A DNA stretch of 6,682 nt, from assembly GCA_049688395.1 (NCBI GenBank), contig JBAVKQ010000066.1:1-6682 (forward strand), read 5' to 3'. The notes beneath the pieces were generated by a model, which worked only from the letters and a program-made list of their open reading frames with translations, was not told the origin of the DNA and searched no databases. The stretch comes from Prado023 sp049688395. GTDB taxonomy: Bacteria; Actinomycetota; Actinomycetes; S36-B12; CAIYMF01. The first letter of the stretch is position 1, and every line of letters starts with the position of its first letter. Positions 1 through 5,388 of this stretch are shown here, in pieces. The position numbers and the translations under genes are program-made.

Positions 1-69
1 GCCCGCAGCGACCGCGGCACTGCCGGGGCCGCCGTGCGCCACTGCGCTGCCGACCGGATCAGGAACCAC
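1..69 (-). CDS. Possible 5' end of a divergent gene leaving the window
   Basis: Reading leftward from a GTG at 69-67, the frame stays open for 23 codons to the window edge. It would begin (M)VPDPVGSAVAHGG. The only positive sign is TACCCT at 82-77, which ends 7 nt before the GTG, the same layout as the epimerase gene in this window. The peptide is small, Ala/Gly/Pro-rich and not recognised. Open frames of this length are common by chance in DNA this GC-rich, so this may be spurious. No function can be given. Confidence 0.22.
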   Translation of the reverse strand, partial: MVPDPVGSAVAHGGPGSAAVAAG

Positions 70-76
70 AGGCAGC

Positions 77-95
77 AGGGTAATGGGCCTAGCCT
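77..95. promoter_or_regulatory. Candidate back-to-back -10 hexamers upstream of the ligase gene
   Basis: TAGCCT on the + strand (90-95) and TACCCT on the - strand (82-77) both fit the actinobacterial TANNNT -10 pattern and lie 7 bp apart. The + element would start an mRNA near 102 with a leader of about 25 nt carrying the ligase ribosome binding site. I see no good -35 for either, so this is tentative. Confidence 0.25.
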
Positions 96-116
96 GTGGG
101 GCATTCACGCCTGGGC

Positions 117-122
117 AGGAGG
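117..122 (+). promoter_or_regulatory. Ribosome binding site that sets the ligase start
   Basis: A perfect AGGAGG ends 4 nt before the ATG at 127. It supports 127 over the in-frame upstream ATG at 34, which would add 31 residues (Arg/His/Gln-rich, unlike the family). Confidence 0.75.
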
Positions 123-126
123 GTCG

Positions 127-1263
127 ATGGGCATCACGTTCCACGGGTCCGACGCGCACACCCTCGGGGTCGAGCTGGAGATGGGCATCGTCGACGACAT
201 CAGCGACGCGCTGGAGTGCGCCGCGCCCGACGTACTGGCCGAGGCGGGAGCTCGGCACCCGGGCGGCGAGCACCCGAAGATCCACCACGAGCTGTTCCAG
301 TCCACCCTCGAACTGGTGACCGGGATCTGCGCGACGCCGACTGCAGCGCACGCCGACCTCGCGGCCACGGTCGCCGAGCTCGACCCGATCCTGCGCCGCC
401 GGCACCTGGCCCTGATCGGCACCGGGGTCCACCCCTTCTCCGACTGGAACGACCTGCGCCTGACCGACGACGACCGCTACGCCCGCCTGGTCGAGCGCAT
501 CGCCTGGCCCGCGCGACGGATGATGATCCACGGCGTGCACTTCCACGTCGCAGTGCCCTCGGGGGACCACGCCGTGGCGGTCACCAACGCGCTGACCGGG
601 CTGCTGCCGCATTTCGTGGCGCTGTCCGCGTCGAGCCCGTACTGGTTCGGCGACGACACCGGCCTGGCCTCCATGCGCACGAAGGTCTTCGAGTCGATGC
701 CCTCGGCGAGCCTGCCGCCCGCGCTGGCCGACTGGGCCGACTTCGAGGCGCTGGCCGCCGTGCTTGTTCGCGCCGGGACCATCGAGACGGTCAAGGAGCT
801 GTGGTGGGACATCCGGCCCAGCCCGGGCTGGGGCACCGTCGAGCTGCGGATGTGCGATGGGATGGCCACCCTGACCGAACTGTGCGCCCTGGCAGCCCTG
901 GCCCAGGCCGCGGTGGCCCACCTGTGCCGCGCCTTCGACGCCGGCCGGCTCCCGGCGCGGGAGCCCGACTGGGTGCTGCAGGAGAACAAGTGGCGGGCGG
1001 CTCGGTACGGGATCGACGCGCAGCTGGTGCACGGCGACGGCCGGGTGACTTCGCTGGCCGACGAGGTGCACGAGTGGGTCGCACTCCTGCGGCCCGAAGC
1101 GGTGGCCCTGGGTGCCGCCGACGACCTGGACCGGGTGCTGGGTATCCTCGACCACGGGCCGAGCTACGCCCGGCAGCGGGCGGTCATCACCGCAGGTGGA
1201 ACCCTGCGCGATGTGGTGGAGCTGCTGCGCCGCGAGTTCGCCAACGACCGGGTCGGAGGCTGA
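127..1263 (+). CDS. YbdK/GCS2-family carboxylate-amine ligase (glutamate-cysteine ligase type 2)
   Basis: The 378-residue protein matches the ATP-dependent ligase family that includes E. coli YbdK (about 370 aa) and joins an amino-acid carboxylate, typically glutamate, to an amine. Visible family blocks are TLGVELEMGIVD (12-23, with the acidic residues of the ATP/metal site), ELFQSTLELVTGIC (55-68), HGVHFHVAVP (135-144), SPYWFGDDTGL with MRTKVFESMP (170-192), WWDIRPSPGWGTVELRMCDG (226-245) and ENKWRAARYG (286-295). The AGGAGG at 117 fixes the start. The M20D amidohydrolase gene starts 6 nt after the stop, and its ribosome binding site lies inside this gene, so the two are probably cotranscribed. 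Actinomycetes normally make mycothiol rather than glutathione, so a true glutathione-pathway role is doubtful. EgtA of ergothioneine synthesis is a distant relative, but no other egt gene is visible. The family call is firm; the substrate is unknown. Confidence 0.9.
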   Translation: MGITFHGSDAHTLGVELEMGIVDDISDALECAAPDVLAEAGARHPGGEHPKIHHELFQSTLELVTGICATPTAAHADLAATVAELDPILRRRHLALIGTGVHPFSDWNDLRLTDDDRYARLVERIAWPARRMMIHGVHFHVAVPSGDHAVAVTNALTGLLPHFVALSASSPYWFGDDTGLASMRTKVFESMPSASLPPALADWADFEALAAVLVRAGTIETVKELWWDIRPSPGWGTVELRMCDGMATLTELCALAALAQAAVAHLCRAFDAGRLPAREPDWVLQENKWRAARYGIDAQLVHGDGRVTSLADEVHEWVALLRPEAVALGAADDLDRVLGILDHGPSYARQRAVITAGGTLRDVVELLRREFANDRVGG

Positions 1264-1269
1264 GAGCAG

Positions 1270-2586
1270 ATGGGCATCGATGTGGACCGCTTCCCGGTGG
1301 AGGCGCTCGGGGACCTGCCCGACATGCGCATCGACCCCGACCTGCTCCACGTCGCGAGGGCCATGGTGGAGCACCGTTCCGGCGAGCTGATCTACACCCG
1401 GCGGTGGCTGCACGCCCGGCCCGAGGTGAGCCGCGCCGAGCACGAGACCACCGCCGCGCTGCGGGAGCGCCTGATGGTCGAGGGACTCAAGCCGCGGGTG
1501 CTCTCGGTCGGCACCGGCCTGATCTGCGACATCGGCGAGGCAGGTCCGATGGTCGCGCTGCGGGCCGACATCGACGCCCTGGCGATGGACGACGCCAAGG
1601 ACGTGCCGTACGCCTCGCTCAATGCGGGCGTGTGCCACGCCTGCGGGCACGACGTGCACACGGCCGTGGTGCTCGGGGCCGGGCTGGTGCTGCACCAGTT
1701 GATCGGCTCGGGGCGGGTGCCCGGCCGGGTGCGCCTGATCTTCGAACCGTCCGAGGAGTCCCTGCCCGGCGGTGCGCTGGACGTGATCAAGGACGGCGGG
1801 CTCGACAGTGTGGACGCCATCTTCGGGGTGCACTGCGACCCGAAGATCGACGCCGGGCACCTCGGTTTCCGGATCGGCGCGCTGACCTCGGCCTCGCACC
1901 ACATGGCGATCTCGATGTTCGGCCCCGGCGGGCACACGGCCCGGCCGGCGCTGACGGTCAACCTCGCCGACGAGGTGGCCCGGGTGGTCCGCGAACTGCC
2001 CGGGGCGGTCCAGGCCGAGGCCGACGCGCTGTCCGGGGGTGACGCCGAGCGCGGCGAGGTGCGGGTCGTGTTCGGCACGATCCACACCGGATCGGCTTCC
2101 AACGTGATCCCGGCCGAGGCCGAGCTGACCGGATCGGTGCGCACCCCGGACGCGCACGTGTCCGATGCCCTGCTCACGATCCTGCCCCGCGTGCTGGCCC
2201 GGCTGCTGGGCACCGACCTGCGCCCGGAGGCCGATGGCCATCGAGGTTCCCGGCCCGACGGCCTGGCCTGGGTGCTGAGCCACCAGCCGGGCGTGACCCC
2301 GGTGCGCAACGACCCCGAGGCCACCCGCACATTCGCCCGCGCCGCTCTGCTGGCCGGCGGCCCGGACGCCGCCTGCGACACCCCGCACTCCTGGGGCGGG
2401 GACACGTTCGGCTGGTACCAGGACCACGTCCCGGGGTGCTACGCCCGGCTGGGCACGCACTGGCCGGGCCGCCGGGACCACCTCGACCTGCACCGGCCCA
2501 CGTTCGACGTCGACGAGGCATCCATCCCGTTCGGCACCACGGCACTGGTCCTGGCCGCCATCGGCTGGCTGACGCGCACGGCCTGA
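1270..2586 (+). CDS. M20D-family metallo-amidohydrolase
   Basis: This 438-residue cytosolic hydrolase belongs to the M20D peptidases (IAA-amino acid hydrolases, hippurate hydrolases, N-acyl amino acid amidohydrolases), which cleave amide bonds with a two-metal centre. Visible are TRRWLHARPE (43-52), ALRADIDAL (96-104), CHACGHD (122-128, ligands C125 and H127), EPSEES (159-164, E162/E163), GVHCDP (186-191, H188), the dimerisation domain at about 200-310 with GPGGHTARP (218-226), and LHRPTFDVDE (407-416, H408). All expected metal ligands are present. The usual GGEDF motif near the C-terminus reads GGDTF (376-380), a departure from the family. GGAGG at 1255-1259 is the ribosome binding site, 10 nt before the ATG and within the ligase gene. 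The last residues (LTRTA) and the stop codon are written by a 14-bp tandem repeat. The substrate is unknown; the linkage suggests it may be the product of the ligase or a related amide. Confidence 0.93.
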   Translation: MGIDVDRFPVEALGDLPDMRIDPDLLHVARAMVEHRSGELIYTRRWLHARPEVSRAEHETTAALRERLMVEGLKPRVLSVGTGLICDIGEAGPMVALRADIDALAMDDAKDVPYASLNAGVCHACGHDVHTAVVLGAGLVLHQLIGSGRVPGRVRLIFEPSEESLPGGALDVIKDGGLDSVDAIFGVHCDPKIDAGHLGFRIGALTSASHHMAISMFGPGGHTARPALTVNLADEVARVVRELPGAVQAEADALSGGDAERGEVRVVFGTIHTGSASNVIPAEAELTGSVRTPDAHVSDALLTILPRVLARLLGTDLRPEADGHRGSRPDGLAWVLSHQPGVTPVRNDPEATRTFARAALLAGGPDAACDTPHSWGGDTFGWYQDHVPGCYARLGTHWPGRRDHLDLHRPTFDVDEASIPFGTTALVLAAIGWLTRTA

Positions 2587-2652
2587 CGCGCACGGCCTGA
2601 CGCGCACGGCCTGACGCGTACGACCTGACGCGCACGGCCTGACGCGCGCAGC
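2569..2652 (+). repeat. Tandem array of six 14-bp units overlapping the hydrolase 3' end
   Basis: The unit is CTGACGCGCACGGC. Units begin at 2569, 2583, 2597, 2611, 2625 and 2639. Four copies are identical; the fourth reads CTGACGCGTACGAC and the sixth CTGACGCGCGCAGC. The first unit encodes the last residues of the amidohydrolase and the second supplies its TGA at 2584-2586. Because the stop is reached within two units, gain or loss of later units leaves the protein unchanged. The array fills nearly the whole gap to the glutaredoxin gene. No unit has a clear hairpin, so I do not call it a terminator. Confidence 0.92.
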
Positions 2653-2667
2653 CGGACATGGCACAAT
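2639..2667 (+). promoter_or_regulatory. Candidate leaderless promoter of the glutaredoxin gene
   Basis: CTGACG (2639-2644, the start of the last tandem-repeat unit) and CACAAT (2662-2667) are separated by exactly 17 bp. CACAAT ends 6 nt before the ATG at 2674, which would place transcription start at or next to the start codon. No Shine-Dalgarno sequence precedes that ATG. CTGACG is a 4/6 match to TTGACA, so this is an inference from spacing. Confidence 0.45.
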
Positions 2668-2673
2668 CCGCCC

Positions 2674-2937
2674 ATGGCTGACCCTGGCATCACCGTCTAC
2701 GGCGCCGACTGGTGCCCGGACTGCCGCCGCTCCAAGCGCCTGCTCGACCGGCTCGACGTCCCCTACACCTACCTGGATGTCGATGCCGACCCCGAGGCGC
2801 TGACCGCGATGCTGACCCGTACCGGCGGACGCCAGTCCATCCCGGTGGTGGTGTTCCCCGACGATCACCACCTGACCGAGCCCTCCGATCCGGCGCTGCG
2901 CGCCGACCTCGAGGCGGCCGGGCTGCTGCCGCAGTAG
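2674..2937 (+). CDS. Small glutaredoxin-family protein with CPDC active site
   Basis: The 87-residue protein has the size and order of a single-domain glutaredoxin or mycoredoxin: a first strand (ITVYGADW, 6-13), the redox motif C14-P-D-C17 followed by a basic helix (RRSKRLLDRL), a second strand (YTYLDVDAD), the cis-proline block SIPVVVFPD (55-63, P57), and a final LTEPSDPALRADLEAAGL segment typical of the actinobacterial group. It should reduce disulfides or mixed thiols in the cytosol. In actinomycetes the partner is often mycothiol, but mycoredoxin-1 has CGYC, so thiol specificity is not settled here. The start at 2674 follows from the conserved N-terminus; the ATG at 2658 is out of frame. 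With no Shine-Dalgarno and a -10-like CACAAT 6 nt upstream, translation is probably leaderless. It appears to be its own transcription unit. Confidence 0.88.
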   Translation: MADPGITVYGADWCPDCRRSKRLLDRLDVPYTYLDVDADPEALTAMLTRTGGRQSIPVVVFPDDHHLTEPSDPALRADLEAAGLLPQ

Positions 2938-2969
2938 GGCTACTCGGAGCTCGGTGACCCGCGACGCGA

Positions 2970-2987
2970 AATCCGAGGTCTCCGATT
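2970..2987. promoter_or_regulatory. Imperfect palindrome upstream of aqpZ, possible operator
   Basis: AATCCGAG and CTCCGATT flank a 2-bp centre; seven of eight positions in the two arms pair. It lies about 27 bp upstream of the candidate aqpZ -10, just upstream of the -35 position, a common site for regulator binding. No known regulator motif is recognised. Confidence 0.3.
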
Positions 2988-3013
2988 GCGCATGCAGATC
3001 CCCGACCAGTGGG

Positions 3014-3019
3014 TATCCT
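3014..3019 (+). promoter_or_regulatory. Candidate -10 of the aqpZ promoter
   Basis: TATCCT fits TANNNT well, preceded by GGG. It predicts transcription start near 3026 and a leader of about 32 nt. AAAGG at 3045-3049 then acts as ribosome binding site, 8 nt before the ATG at 3058. I see no convincing -35: TTGCGC at 2986-2991 would need a 22-bp spacer. Confidence 0.4.
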
Positions 3020-3057
3020 CGCGCCCTGACCACTCAACTGGCTGAAAGGCTACTGTC

Positions 3058-3819
3058 ATGTCCCGCAAGCTCGGCGCCGAGTTCGTCGGCACCTTCCTGC
3101 TCGTCTTCCTGGCCGTGGGTGCCGCGGTGTTCGGCATCGGCGGCGGCGTCGGTGCTGACGGCGCCGGCCCGTCGTCGGGCACCGTCGGCGTGGCCCTGGC
3201 CTTCGGCCTGACCGTGCTGATGCTGGCCTACGCGTTCGGACCCATCTCGGGCACGCACGTGAACCCGGCCGTCACCCTTGGCGTGTTCCTGGCCAAGCGG
3301 ATGTCCGCCGCGGAGGCCGGCCTCTACGTGGCCGCCCAGTTCGCCGGAGCGATCGTCGGCGGCGCGGTGCTCAAGCTGTTCGTCTCCTCCTTCGGCGTCA
3401 CCGATCGGACCGGTGGTCTGGGCACCAACTCCTACGACAACGGCGCGATCAACCTGCAGGGCGCATTCGTGCTCGAGGTCCTGCTGACCGCGGCGTTCGT
3501 GCTGGTGATCCTGCTGGTCACCGAGAAGGTCGCGGCCCCCGGCTTCGCGGGCCTGGCGATCGGCCTGGCCCTGACCACCGTGCATCTGGTGGGCATCCCG
3601 CTGACCGGCACCTCGGTCAACCCGGCCCGCTCGTTCGGACCGGCGCTGTTCGCCGGGGGCGACGCCCTGGGCCAGGTCTGGCTGTTCATCCTGGCCCCAT
3701 TGGTCGGCTCAGTGCTGGCCTGGGTGGCGTGGAAGTTCCTGAGCGTGGACTCGCTGGCCGACCAGAACGCCAACGAGGCCGCCGAGTCGGCCTCGGCCAT
3801 CAAGGACGCGCTGAGCTGA
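3058..3819 (+). CDS. aqpZ: Aquaporin Z-like water channel
   Basis: This 253-residue MIP-family membrane protein has both pore motifs, SGTHVNPAVT (N69-P70-A71) and TGTSVNPARS (N188-P189-A190), and six hydrophobic segments at roughly 9-27, 41-62, 86-108, 137-155, 164-180 and 205-226. The four aromatic/arginine filter positions of E. coli AqpZ (Phe, His, Thr, Arg) are all kept here as F49, H176, T185 and R191. This points to an orthodox water channel rather than a glycerol facilitator, which lacks that His. The loop at 110-133 is a little expanded, and a hydrophilic Ala/Asp/Glu-rich tail of about 25 residues follows the last helix; E. coli AqpZ stops close to that helix. The likely role is rapid water exchange across the cytoplasmic membrane. 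It appears monocistronic, with its own promoter and a strong hairpin after the stop. Confidence 0.95.
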   Translation: MSRKLGAEFVGTFLLVFLAVGAAVFGIGGGVGADGAGPSSGTVGVALAFGLTVLMLAYAFGPISGTHVNPAVTLGVFLAKRMSAAEAGLYVAAQFAGAIVGGAVLKLFVSSFGVTDRTGGLGTNSYDNGAINLQGAFVLEVLLTAAFVLVILLVTEKVAAPGFAGLAIGLALTTVHLVGIPLTGTSVNPARSFGPALFAGGDALGQVWLFILAPLVGSVLAWVAWKFLSVDSLADQNANEAAESASAIKDALS

Positions 3820-3841
3820 CGTCCCCCGATCGGGCAGGACC

Positions 3842-3887
3842 TGTGGCCCTGGCCCCGGACGACACCTCGTCTGGGGCCAGGGCCACA
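3842..3887 (+). terminator. 21-bp hairpin behind aqpZ, probable terminator
   Basis: Positions 3842-3862 pair fully with 3867-3887 (21 pairs, one G-U at 3857/3872) around a 4-nt loop, CACC. The stem core is GTGGCCCTGGCCCC against GGGGCCAGGGCCAC. It begins 22 nt after the aqpZ stop. No U-tract follows, which is common for high-GC actinobacterial terminators. The hairpin is symmetric and could also act on - strand transcripts. Its distal arm overlaps the candidate -10 of the deaminase gene. A smaller palindrome, CCCGATCGGG (3825-3834), sits just upstream. Confidence 0.7.
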
Positions 3888-3889
3888 AT
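3884..3889 (+). promoter_or_regulatory. Candidate leaderless -10 of the deaminase gene
   Basis: CACAAT ends 7 nt before the ATG at 3897, almost the same layout and the same hexamer as at the glutaredoxin gene. No Shine-Dalgarno sequence precedes this ATG. No clear -35 is visible at 17-18 bp; that position lies inside the hairpin. The hexamer shares its first four bases (CACA) with the end of the hairpin arm. Confidence 0.4.
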
Positions 3890-3896
3890 CGCATCC

Positions 3897-4319
3897 ATGG
3901 TGCACACCCGTCCCGGCTGGGACGACTACTTCCTCGGGATCGCCGCTGCGGTCGCCGCCCGCGCGGATTGCCGCCGCCGGCAGGTCGGCGCGGTGCTGGT
4001 GACCAACAACCGGATCGTGGCCACCGGCTACAACGGCGCCCCCTCGGGCGGGCCGTCCTGCCTTGCCGGGCAGTGCCCGCGCGGGCTGGAGGACAACCAG
4101 ACGGTGGCCCCGGGCAGCTCCTACGACACCGGGGCGGGGGCGTGTGTGGCGCTGCACGCCGAGCAGAACTGCCTGCTCTACGCCGACCGCAGCCGCTCGG
4201 AGTCGGCCACGATCTACGTGACCCACGAGCCCTGCGAAGGGTGCCGGCGGATGATCGCGGGCTCCGGGGTCACCCGGGCGGTCTGGCCCGAGGGCCAGTG
4301 GCTGGTCCGCGAACCCTGA
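3897..4319 (+). CDS. dCMP deaminase family protein (ComEB-like)
   Basis: The 140-residue zinc deaminase opens with RPGWDDYFLGIAAAVAARA (5-23) and RRQVGAVLV (27-35), then GYNGAPSG (44-51), typical of deoxycytidylate deaminases. The catalytic motif is HAEQN (87-91), with H87 as zinc ligand and E89 as proton shuttle; PCEGC (112-116) supplies C113 and C116. The product dUMP would feed thymidylate synthesis in the cytosol. A Cys-containing insert (C55 to about C83, with SSYDTGAGAC) matches a group I recall from actinobacteria and their phages. The open frame extends upstream to 3729 inside aqpZ, but homology begins at residue 2-5 from the ATG at 3897. A short inverted repeat (CTGGCCC at 4283-4289, GGGCCAG at 4292-4298) lies inside the coding end. 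Exact nucleotide specificity is inferred from the family. Confidence 0.9.
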   Translation: MVHTRPGWDDYFLGIAAAVAARADCRRRQVGAVLVTNNRIVATGYNGAPSGGPSCLAGQCPRGLEDNQTVAPGSSYDTGAGACVALHAEQNCLLYADRSRSESATIYVTHEPCEGCRRMIAGSGVTRAVWPEGQWLVREP

Positions 4320-4449
4320 CCTGCCGCCCGCCCGCCGTGCCGCCCGCCCCTGGCCGCCGGCGCTTGAGTTTCGGGGTGCTCCTCGAATCCGCGAAGCCCC
4401 TTGTCCGGAGGGAAGCGTTTGCCAGAAGGTGGGGCGTGCGGCACGGAGA
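4320..4449. other. Convergent intergenic gap
   Basis: The + strand deaminase gene and the - strand epimerase gene end facing each other here, so terminators for both are expected. The gap holds a C-rich 12-bp direct repeat (TGCCGCCCGCCC at 4322-4333 and 4338-4349) and a weak 5-bp stem (CCCTT 4398-4402, GAGGG 4408-4412) followed by AAGCGTTT. Neither is a convincing terminator, and I see no gene. Confidence 0.5.
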
Positions 4450-5268
4450 TCAGGACTGGGACAGGGACAGGGTCATGCGCCCCGCCCAGGTGCCCCCAGC
4501 AGCCAGCGCGACCGGTTCCACCACGGCAGGTTCGATGCAGACGAAGTGCGCCTCGTCGCCCGGCGCCACGTCGGGCAGCCCGTGTCCGGCGCCCGGGTTC
4601 CACACGATCCGGTTGGCGAAACCCTCGGCAGTGATGCGCACCGAACCCCGAGCAGCATCGTGGAGCACCACCTGCGCCGCGGGGCCGGTCATCACCCGGT
4701 CCTGGGTGTCCAGCGCCCGGATCGGTCCCTCGATCGGCTCGGTGAAATGCGGCGACTGCGTCGAGGCGCCGTCCCAACAACGACAGCCCGCCAGGCCGGA
4801 GATCGTGGCCTGCGGGTCGGCCACCGCAAGGTAGGTGTGCAGCCCCCCGGTGAAGTGGGCGGTCTCGGCGCCCACATTGGTCACCGTGAGCGCCATGGCC
4901 ACGGTGTCGGCGCTGGCCTCGATGGCCAGCCGTGCGTGGAACTCGTGCGGCCAGACCGCGCGGGTCTCGGGGGTGTCGGTGAGCTCGAAGGACAGCTCAG
5001 CGCTCTGCGCGGTGCTGGTCACTGGCAGCGGGGTCCACTGCGCGGTGCGCGCGAACCCGTGCTTGGCCAGCGGTCCGAAGGTTCCGAACTGGGGGAACAG
5101 CACCGGCACCCCACCCCGGATGGCGCTCGCGCCGCCGCACCCTGAGAGCGGCGACATCCACAGCCGCTCCACTCCGTGCGTCGTCCACGTCATCAGGTGC
5201 GCGCCCCGGTTGCACGCGGTGATCCGGACCCCCGGCGCTTCGGCAGTGACGAGATCGGCGCTACTCAC
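4450..5268 (-). CDS. D-hexose-6-phosphate mutarotase (glucose-6-phosphate 1-epimerase, YeaD-like)
   Basis: The 272-residue protein fits the galactose-mutarotase superfamily branch that interconverts alpha and beta anomers of hexose 6-phosphates. Visible landmarks are RGAHLMTW (21-28), AIRGGVPVLFPQFG (49-62), KHGFARTAQW (69-78), GGLHTYLAVAD (141-151, with H144 as predicted acid), FANRIVWNPG (217-226) and FVCIEPAVV (242-250, with E246 as predicted base). Length matches the YeaD group (about 270-300 aa) and all these blocks are intact. The start is a GTG. GGGAG lies only 1 nt before it, too close for a normal ribosome binding site, while TACGCT ends 7 nt before it, so leaderless initiation is more likely. 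It is separated from the upstream crotonase gene by 120 bp containing a large palindrome, and it probably has its own promoter. Confidence 0.9.
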   Translation of the reverse strand: MSSADLVTAEAPGVRITACNRGAHLMTWTTHGVERLWMSPLSGCGGASAIRGGVPVLFPQFGTFGPLAKHGFARTAQWTPLPVTSTAQSAELSFELTDTPETRAVWPHEFHARLAIEASADTVAMALTVTNVGAETAHFTGGLHTYLAVADPQATISGLAGCRCWDGASTQSPHFTEPIEGPIRALDTQDRVMTGPAAQVVLHDAARGSVRITAEGFANRIVWNPGAGHGLPDVAPGDEAHFVCIEPAVVEPVALAAGGTWAGRMTLSLSQS

Positions 5269-5275
5269 GCTCCCG

Positions 5276-5281
5276 AGCGTA
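5276..5281 (-). promoter_or_regulatory. Candidate leaderless -10 of the epimerase gene
   Basis: On the - strand TACGCT (5281-5276) matches TANNNT and ends 7 nt before the GTG at 5268. No recognisable -35 lies 17-18 bp upstream, where the outer arm of the 5303-5355 palindrome begins. Confidence 0.4.
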
Positions 5282-5302
5282 GCCTCGGCGGCCCCTGCTT
5301 GG

Positions 5303-5355
5303 CGTTGGTGTGCACGATATCGACAATCGGCTGGTCGATTCCGTGCACACCGACG
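5303..5355. repeat. 53-nt nested palindrome between crotonase and epimerase genes
   Basis: CGTTGGTGTGCACG (5303-5316) pairs with CGTGCACACCGACG (5342-5355) at 13 of 14 positions, with a G-U at the other in one strand. Inside it ATCGAC (5319-5324) pairs with GTCGAT (5334-5339). Both inverted repeats share one centre, 5329, giving a 14-bp stem, a 2x2 internal loop, a 6-bp stem and a 9-nt loop. A small stem (AAGCC 5356-5360, GGCTT 5368-5372) abuts it. It starts 33 nt after the crotonase stop, where a terminator would sit, but has no U-tract on the - strand. It also lies next to the epimerase promoter position. It could be a terminator, an operator or a dispersed palindromic element. Confidence 0.75.
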
Positions 5356-5388
5356 AAGCCGGCGCGGGGCTTGCGCGGCGCTGCGGGG

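Noticed and set aside
96..2042. A 648-codon open frame on + covering parts of the ligase and hydrolase genes
   Set aside because: Its product is Arg/Pro/Gly-rich low-complexity sequence typical of an alternate frame in high-GC genes, while frames 127-1263 and 1270-2586 have clear family motifs.
1392..2405. A 337-codon open frame on - antisense to the M20D gene
   Set aside because: Ser/Arg/Pro-rich with no recognisable domain; the opposite strand encodes an intact hydrolase.
2569..2652. CRISPR-like array
   Set aside because: The 14-bp units are contiguous with no spacers and no cas gene is nearby.
3729..3896. N-terminal extension of the deaminase frame into aqpZ
   Set aside because: It overlaps the aqpZ 3' end and the hairpin, and family similarity begins at the ATG at 3897.
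4283..4298. CTGGCCC/GGGCCAG hairpin as terminator of the deaminase gene
   Set aside because: It lies inside the coding sequence, has an extremely short loop and no U-tract; kept only as a note in the gene entry.
5269..5346. Short - strand frame starting at a GTG inside the palindrome, reading like VHGIDQPIVDIVHTN
   Set aside because: Fewer than 30 codons, no ribosome binding site, and its sequence is dictated by the palindrome arms.
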